From NCBI RefSeq assembly GCF_026627445.1, contig NZ_JAPNLJ010000018.1:1-64000 (forward strand): a stretch of DNA of 64,000 nt, in the 5' to 3' direction. The notes below the pieces were generated by a model. It was not told the DNA's origin. It was given only the letters and a program-made list of their open reading frames with translations, and made no database searches. The translations under genes and the position numbers were made by a program. Shown one piece after another: positions 60,216 through 64,000 of this stretch. Origin of the DNA: Streptomyces sp. H27-H1 (GTDB lineage: Bacteria; Actinomycetota; Actinomycetes; Streptomycetales; Streptomycetaceae). Within the stretch, counting starts at the first letter, position 1, and each line of letters opens with the position of its first letter.

Positions 60216-60968
60216 ATGCAGAAAATCCGCCACACTCCCCGCGCGGCGACGAGCATCCGCGAACTCGACACCCACAACGGCATCGATCCGCACCGCCACG
60301 ACGACCACCAGATCTGCTACGCCGGTTCCGGGGTGCTGTCCGTCACCACCGACGCCGGGACCTGGGTGGCCCCGACCACCCGCGCCCTGTGGATCCCGGC
60401 CGGCACCGTGCACGAGCACCGCGCCTTCGGCCGCGTGGACCTGCACTGCGTCGGCCTGCCCACCCACCTCAACCCGCTCTCGCTCCGCGCCCCCGCCGTG
60501 CTCGCCGTCGGCCCGCTGCTGCGCGAGCTGATCCTGGCCTACACCCGGGCCCCGCAGGACGGCAGCGCCGAGCGCCGCCGGATGCTGTCGGTGCTGCTCG
60601 ACCAGTTGCGGGCCTCGCCGCTCCAGCCGCTGCACCTGCCCGCTCCCGCCGATCCCCGGCTGGCCGCGGTGTGCGCGCTCCTGCACGCCGATCCTGGGGA
60701 CCAGCGCGGGCTGGCCGAGCTCTCCGCGCAGGCCGGGGCCGGGGCGGGGGAGCGGACCCTCAGCCGGCTCTTCCGCGCCGAGCTGGGCATGACGTTCCCC
60801 CAGTGGCGGACCCAGCTGCGCCTGCACCACGCGCTGCGGCTGCTGGCGGTGGACACCCCCGTGACGGCGGTCGCCCACCGCTGCGGCTGGTCCTCGGCCA
60901 GCGCCTTCATCGACGTGTTCCGCCGGGCCTTCGGCCACACCCCGGGCGCACACGCCAGAGGAAGCTGA
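60216..60968 (+). CDS. AraC-family regulator with cupin domain (NimR-like)
   Basis: Predicted 250-aa regulator. The cupin part covers residues about 10-95 (DPHRHDDHQICYAGSGVLSVTT, LWIPAGTVHEH), with His residues that may bind a metal or ligand. The C-terminal helix-turn-helix pair is in RTLSRLFRAELGMTFPQWRTQLR and AVAHRCGWSSASAFIDVFRRAFGHTP. It probably controls the divergent MFS exporter, as NimR controls NimT. ATG 60216; a GTG at 60213 is one codon upstream. Confidence 0.87.
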   Translation: MQKIRHTPRAATSIRELDTHNGIDPHRHDDHQICYAGSGVLSVTTDAGTWVAPTTRALWIPAGTVHEHRAFGRVDLHCVGLPTHLNPLSLRAPAVLAVGPLLRELILAYTRAPQDGSAERRRMLSVLLDQLRASPLQPLHLPAPADPRLAAVCALLHADPGDQRGLAELSAQAGAGAGERTLSRLFRAELGMTFPQWRTQLRLHHALRLLAVDTPVTAVAHRCGWSSASAFIDVFRRAFGHTPGAHARGS

Positions 60969-61074
60969 CCCGCCTCCGGACCCGCCTCCGAACCCTTCGT
61001 CTGGCCGTCCGCGTCCCGCCGGGTGAGCATGAGAGGAGTCAGCCGATTCGGGGACAGGCGGTTGGGAGACACCC

Positions 61075-62766
61075 ATGGCGCACACCCCGACGACCGACGT
61101 ACTGATCGTGGGCGCCGGTCCGGTAGGCCTCAGCGCCGCCGCGGAGCTGGTCCGGCGCGGCGTGAGCTGCCGCCTCGTCGACCGGCTGCCGGCCCGCCTT
61201 CCGTACGCCAAGGCGGTCGGCATCCAGCCGCGCACGCTGGAGATCTGGGACCGGATGGGCCTGGCGCGTACCGTCATGGAGGCGGCCGTCCCCCTGCACG
61301 GCCAGTTGCTCTACGTCAACGGCAGCGAACTCGCCCGGATCGAGCTCGCACTGCCCCCCGAAGTGCCGTACCGGTTCGCCGCGCTGCCGCAGTACGAGAC
61401 CGAGCGCATCCTCGAAGAGCACCTCAACGCGCTGGGCACCGTCATCGAACGCGGTACCGAGCTGCTGTCGTTCACCCAGGACAGCGGCGGTGTCACCAGC
61501 CTGCTGCGGACCGCCTCCGGCGGCGAAGAGGAGCTGCGCACCCGCTACCTGATCGGCTGCGACGGAGCGCACAGCACCGTCCGCAAGGGGCTGGGCCTCT
61601 CGTACGAGGGCGGGGCGTTCGCCGAGGAGTACATGCTGGCCGACGTCGTGACCGACTTGGACCTGCCCGACGGCTACGGCCTGCGCTCGCTGCACCAGGC
61701 CGCCGACGGGTCCACCGACGACGTACTGGTCTGCGTACCGCTGCCCGGCAAGGGCCGCTACCGCATGTCGATGGTGGTCCCGCCCGAGCTCTCCGCGGCG
61801 GGACAGCCGGCCGGGGGCGCCGTGGCCGGCGACGGCGTGGAGCACGGCCTGGAGGGAGGCGGCCGGGTTCCCGAGCTGTCCCACATCCAAGCCGTCGTCG
61901 ACCGCCTCGCCCCGAGCCCCGCCACGGTCTCCGGGATGCGCTGGTCGTCCGTCTTCCGCATCAGCCACCGCATCGTCGACCGTTACAGCGAGGGACGCGT
62001 CTTCGTCGCGGGCGACGCCGCGCACATCCACCCGCCCACCGGCGCCCAGGGCATGAACACCGGCATTCAGGACGCCTGCAACCTGGCCTGGAAACTCGCC
62101 CTGGTCCTGCGGGAGTCGGCGGGCCCCGCCCTGCTCACCACCTACGACGCCGAACGCCGCCCGGTCGGCGAAGAGGTCGTCGGCCGGACCGTGCGGCACG
62201 CGACGCAGGGCATGCAGAGCGATCCGGACGATCCGCGCACCCTCATGCTCCGCGAGGCCCAACTGCTCGTCGGCTACCAGGACGGGCCGCTCGCCGGCAG
62301 TCCGTCCGGGCCGGCCGGCGCGCCCCAGCCCGGCGGCCGCGCCCCGGACTGCACCGGGCTGACCCTGCCCCTCGCCGCCTACCCCTCGCGCCTGCTCGAC
62401 GTCCTGCGCGGCCGTGCGGAACACGTGGTGCTCCTCTACGGGGCCGACGGCGCGGCCCTGGCCGAGGCCACCGAGCAGGCCCGCGCCGCGGGGCGGGCGC
62501 TGACGCGGAGCGGCACGGACGGCGGCGCCACCGGTCCGCAGATCGTGGCCGTGCTCGCCCGCGAGGCCGCGGCCGGCGGGTCCGCCGCCCTGCCCGTCCC
62601 CGGATACCGGGACGCCGACGGGGAGTTCGCCCGGCTGTACGGCGCCGACGGCCCGACCGGTTTCCTCGTACGCCCCGACGGGTACCTCGGCGCCCGCTTC
62701 CCACTGGCCGACACGGCAGCGGCCCTGACCGGCTACCTCGCCTCACTGTCCGCCGCATCGGCCTGA
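61075..62766 (+). CDS. FAD-dependent aromatic-ring monooxygenase
   Basis: Predicted 563-aa flavin hydroxylase of the phenol hydroxylase/PHBH class. FAD motif VLIVGAGPVGLSAAAELVRRG at residues 9-29 (key GAGPVG), IGCDGAHSTVRKGLGL near 160 and RVFVAGDAAHIHPPTGAQGMN near 309-329. A C-terminal thioredoxin-like domain completes the polyketide-hydroxylase form. Members hydroxylate phenols, aromatic polyketides or rifamycins with NADPH and O2. It stands between a regulator and a reductase without a clear pathway; it could act in resistance. Confidence 0.88.
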   Translation: MAHTPTTDVLIVGAGPVGLSAAAELVRRGVSCRLVDRLPARLPYAKAVGIQPRTLEIWDRMGLARTVMEAAVPLHGQLLYVNGSELARIELALPPEVPYRFAALPQYETERILEEHLNALGTVIERGTELLSFTQDSGGVTSLLRTASGGEEELRTRYLIGCDGAHSTVRKGLGLSYEGGAFAEEYMLADVVTDLDLPDGYGLRSLHQAADGSTDDVLVCVPLPGKGRYRMSMVVPPELSAAGQPAGGAVAGDGVEHGLEGGGRVPELSHIQAVVDRLAPSPATVSGMRWSSVFRISHRIVDRYSEGRVFVAGDAAHIHPPTGAQGMNTGIQDACNLAWKLALVLRESAGPALLTTYDAERRPVGEEVVGRTVRHATQGMQSDPDDPRTLMLREAQLLVGYQDGPLAGSPSGPAGAPQPGGRAPDCTGLTLPLAAYPSRLLDVLRGRAEHVVLLYGADGAALAEATEQARAAGRALTRSGTDGGATGPQIVAVLAREAAAGGSAALPVPGYRDADGEFARLYGADGPTGFLVRPDGYLGARFPLADTAAALTGYLASLSAASA

Positions 62767-62778
62767 TCCCCGACGGGC

Positions 62779-63348
62779 TCACCAGCCGCGCGCGTACCGC
62801 AGCAGCACCACCCCGTTGCCGAACGCGCGGGTTTCCTCCAGCCGCAGCGGGACCGGGGCGTCGGTGGGCGGGAAGAGGGGCTTGCCGCGGCCGATGCGTA
62901 CGGGGTGCACGTAGATCCGGTACTCGTCCACCAGGTCGTGGCGCAGGAAGGAGGCGGCGAGGTCCGCTCCGCCCAGGGTCAGATCGCCGCCGGGGGCGGC
63001 CTTGAGGGCGGCGACCTCCGCCGGTACGACGTCGCGGACCAGGGTGGCTCGGGGGTCGGCAGGGCCGGTCTCCAGGGTGCGCGAGTACACGTACTTCTCC
63101 GCGGAGTGCCAGAAGCCGGCGAACCGCGAGACGTGGGCGGTCGCGGCGGGATCGGCGCCGGCGGTGGCCCAGTAGGCGTCCATCATCTCGTAGGTGACCC
63201 GGCCCATCAGCATGCCGCCGGCCGAGCGGAGTTGGTCGTCGATGTACTCGAGGAGATCGTCGTCGACGCGATGCCAGTCGATCTGCCGCTGCGGCCCCTC
63301 GATGAAACCGTCGAGGGAAACCGACATCATCAGGATGATCTTTCGCAT
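62779..63348 (-). CDS. DHFR-fold reductase (RibD C-terminal-like)
   Basis: Predicted 189-aa protein. MSVSLDGFIEGPQRQIDWH at residues 8-26, GGMLMGRVTYEMM near 44-56 and GGDLTLGGADLAASFLRHDLVDEYRIYVHP near 120-149 are the landmarks of the bifunctional deaminase-reductase C-terminal fold, common as single proteins in Streptomyces. It probably uses NADPH; substrate unknown. It is convergent with the monooxygenase, 12 bases apart, and divergent from the hydratase-family gene. Confidence 0.87.
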   Translation of the reverse strand: MRKIILMMSVSLDGFIEGPQRQIDWHRVDDDLLEYIDDQLRSAGGMLMGRVTYEMMDAYWATAGADPAATAHVSRFAGFWHSAEKYVYSRTLETGPADPRATLVRDVVPAEVAALKAAPGGDLTLGGADLAASFLRHDLVDEYRIYVHPVRIGRGKPLFPPTDAPVPLRLEETRAFGNGVVLLRYARGW

Positions 63349-63384
63349 GCCGGCCCACGCTACGCGCCCTCCATACTGGACGGC

Positions 63385-64000
63385 GTGAAGACCGAAGCCG
63401 ACACCGACACCGTCCTGTGCACCGTCGAAGGCCGCACCGGGGTGATCACCCTCAATCGCCCGAGGGCCCTCAACGCCCTCACCCACCCCATGGTGCTCCG
63501 CATCGCCGAGGTCCTGACCGGCTGGGAGCGGGATCCGGGCGTGGAGCAGGTGCTCATCCGCGGCGCGGGTGAGCGGGGGCTGTGCGCCGGCGGGGACATC
63601 CGGGCCATCCACGACGACGCCAAGGCCGGGACGCGGGACTCGGCCGCCTTCTGGCGCGACGAGTACCGGCTCAACGCGCACATCGCCCGCTACCCCAAGC
63701 CCTACGTGGCCCTCATGGACGGCATCGTGATGGGCGGCGGAGTCGGCGTGTCCGCGCACGGCAGCATCCGCGTGGTCACCGAGCGCTCCCGCGTCGCCAT
63801 GCCCGAAACCGGCATCGGCTTCGTCCCGGACGTCGGGGGTACGCACCTCCTGGCCCGCGCCCCCGGCCTGCTCGGCACCCATCTCGCCCTCACCGGCTCC
63901 GCGGTGGGCGCCGCCGACGCGGTTCTGTGCGGGCTCGCCGACCACTTCGTACCCGCCGGCCGGCTGCCGGAGCTGACCGCCGAGCTCGCCGGGGCCCCGG
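63385..64000 (+). CDS. Enoyl-CoA hydratase/isomerase-family protein, partial
   Basis: First 205 codons of a crotonase-fold enzyme, cut by the window end. GVITLNRPRALNALTHPMV, GAGERGLCAGGDIRAIHDDA near 59-78 and YVALMDGIVMGGGVGVSAHGSIRV near 108 are conserved oxyanion-hole and CoA-binding parts. The pattern PETGIGFVPDVGGTHLLAR is closest to 3-hydroxyisobutyryl-CoA hydrolase of valine breakdown. The GTG at 63385 has CATACT 8 bases upstream and no ribosome site, suggesting a leaderless mRNA. Confidence 0.87.
   Translation, partial: MKTEADTDTVLCTVEGRTGVITLNRPRALNALTHPMVLRIAEVLTGWERDPGVEQVLIRGAGERGLCAGGDIRAIHDDAKAGTRDSAAFWRDEYRLNAHIARYPKPYVALMDGIVMGGGVGVSAHGSIRVVTERSRVAMPETGIGFVPDVGGTHLLARAPGLLGTHLALTGSAVGAADAVLCGLADHFVPAGRLPELTAELAGAP

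Overview
The window is GC-rich actinobacterial DNA and almost certainly Streptomyces. Coding frames have G or C in nearly all third positions, GTG starts and 4-base stop/start overlaps are common, and the gene content fits: SARP and AfsR-like regulators, a GH46 chitosanase, a monomeric isocitrate dehydrogenase, DUF309 and DUF6243 proteins, and a B12 riboswitch with paired NrdR-type boxes.

Layout. 0.1-2.3 kb: acyl-CoA synthetase and MaoC hydratase, ending in a 28-codon stub of a CoA-transferase subunit. 2.5-14.3 kb: ordinary small units (ArsR+VOC, secreted FG-GAP protein, double-NUDIX protein, YoaS/YozG-like pair, quinone reductase+AraC, LysE exporter facing its LysR regulator, DUF6243, HTH-TOBE protein, CorA, GNAT). 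14.9-24.3 kb: secreted chitosanase, then a block with a membrane glycosyltransferase, a molybdopterin oxidoreductase with its own membrane domain, a methyltransferase/DUF2064/GT2 operon, a two-component system and a sugar epimerase. An identical 17-mer lies in two divergent promoters of this block. 24.5-36.7 kb: DUF805, Idh, GH71-like secreted glycosidase, an intact nrd-type control region attached to a destroyed gene, a class V aminotransferase, cobF, a lutA'-'lutB fusion with lutC, a MITE-like repeat and tRNA-Pro(GGG). Several gene remnants lie here. 36.7-40.0 kb: PadR operon and an ABC exporter.

40.0-58.5 kb is the most unusual part: a putative ribosomally made, modified peptide (RiPP) cluster I cannot match to a characterised product. 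A SARP regulator diverges from an operon of an 88-aa precursor (C-terminal CACGLW), a radical SAM/SPASM enzyme, a PqqD-like recognition protein, an FAD oxidoreductase and an S9 peptidase. A convergent minus-strand set holds an ATP-grasp enzyme, a LuxR-type regulator, a cyclase/ATPase regulator, an S8 protease without signal peptide, a GAF protein and an XRE/ATPase regulator. A third operon holds an ABC exporter, YcaO and TfuA. YcaO plus TfuA predicts a backbone thioamide; the rSAM enzyme with a CxC core predicts a thioether or other radical crosslink. The LuxR-type regulator ends in a domain that aligns without gaps to the precursor leader (17 of 43 identical), so regulator and precursor may be read by the same recognition machinery.

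58.5-64 kb: a decayed SAP/DUF6434-like gene, MFS exporter with divergent AraC regulator, aromatic-ring FAD monooxygenase, a DHFR-fold reductase and the first two thirds of an enoyl-CoA hydratase/isomerase-family gene cut by the window end.
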